Made by a program: the position numbers and the translations under genes | Part shown: positions 63,883 to 64,000 of the stretch, piece after piece | Position numbering within the stretch: position 1 is the stretch's first letter | How the letters are laid out: each line of letters opens with the position of its first letter | The notes under the pieces: model-generated | The model's input: the letters and a program-made list of their open reading frames with translations, nothing else | Databases searched by the model: none | Told to the model about the DNA's origin: nothing | Assembly: GCF_900156045.1 (NCBI RefSeq) | Contig: NZ_FTMX01000002.1 | Span: 868,001-932,000 of the forward strand | Reading direction: 5' to 3' | Source of the DNA: Peribacillus simplex | GTDB lineage: Bacteria; Bacillota; Bacilli; Bacillales; DSM-1321 | DNA: 64,000 nt

Positions 63883-64000
63883 TTATAAACGATTGGCTTA
63901 ACACTTGGATGCATCATTATATTCCGATGACCATTCAATCATATTGAACGATCCTTTATCAATTCACGTCAGACCTTGGATAAAATGATTGTCTCGATGA

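Overview
The window reads as a low-GC Gram-positive chromosome segment from the Bacillaceae, most likely a Bacillus/Peribacillus-type organism. The reasons are Bacillus-style ribosome binding sites (AAGGAGG) with frequent TTG and GTG starts, a queG-yhbB-trmL-nfrA neighbourhood close to that of B. subtilis, a ykoK-type Mg2+ riboswitch before mgtE, a B. subtilis-like iol operon, and sporeformer-type small proteins. No prophage, transposase, rRNA or CRISPR array was seen. Species assignment is an inference.

Layout. 1-7 kb: the end of a Fur-controlled siderophore ABC transporter, then nfrA, trmL, a cell-wall-type amidase, queG, a B3/4-domain protein and tRNA-Gly(TCC). 7-16 kb: a YbjN-like protein, a FUSC transporter, a YfmJ-like reductase, mgtE with its riboswitch, and a lipoprotein hydrolase. 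16-29 kb: two parallel catabolic modules for N-acylated or amide compounds. The first is an M20 amidohydrolase with DUF3311 and a sodium:solute symporter. The second is abgT-abgA-abgB for p-aminobenzoyl-glutamate. Each sits beside one of two paralogous, unusual regulators, and each operon promoter has a palindrome at the predicted +1. A Cam-type gamma-carbonic anhydrase lies between the regulators. 29-33.5 kb: a frameshifted P-loop kinase, an old yellow enzyme, an LmrB/LmrA-like efflux pair, and a tiny holin-like toxin gene absent from long-ORF predictions.

33.6-40 kb: a ureohydrolase, symporter, class II aldolase and 2-hydroxyacid dehydrogenase cluster opposite a sigma-54-type activator; the substrate is unknown but may be a guanidino compound. 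40-55 kb: a complete myo-inositol operon, iolABCDE-iolT-iolGHIJ, which ends at a strong terminator. It is followed by an MFS transporter, a TIM-barrel epimerase and a LacI-family regulator. Three palindromes centred on ATCGAT precede iolA and are candidate operators. 55-64 kb: a Fur-controlled IsdG-like heme monooxygenase, small proteins including an IDEAL-domain protein, an MHS-family transporter, a YjjG-like phosphatase, a second DUF3311-symporter pair and a CocE/NonD-type hydrolase.

Three copies of a GC-rich, highly structured intergenic repeat with short terminal inverted repeats (near 15.0, 28.9 and 38.3 kb) are the only mobile-looking DNA. The most promising undescribed biology is the paired regulator/amidohydrolase/transporter modules, the ureohydrolase cluster and the possible type I toxin locus.
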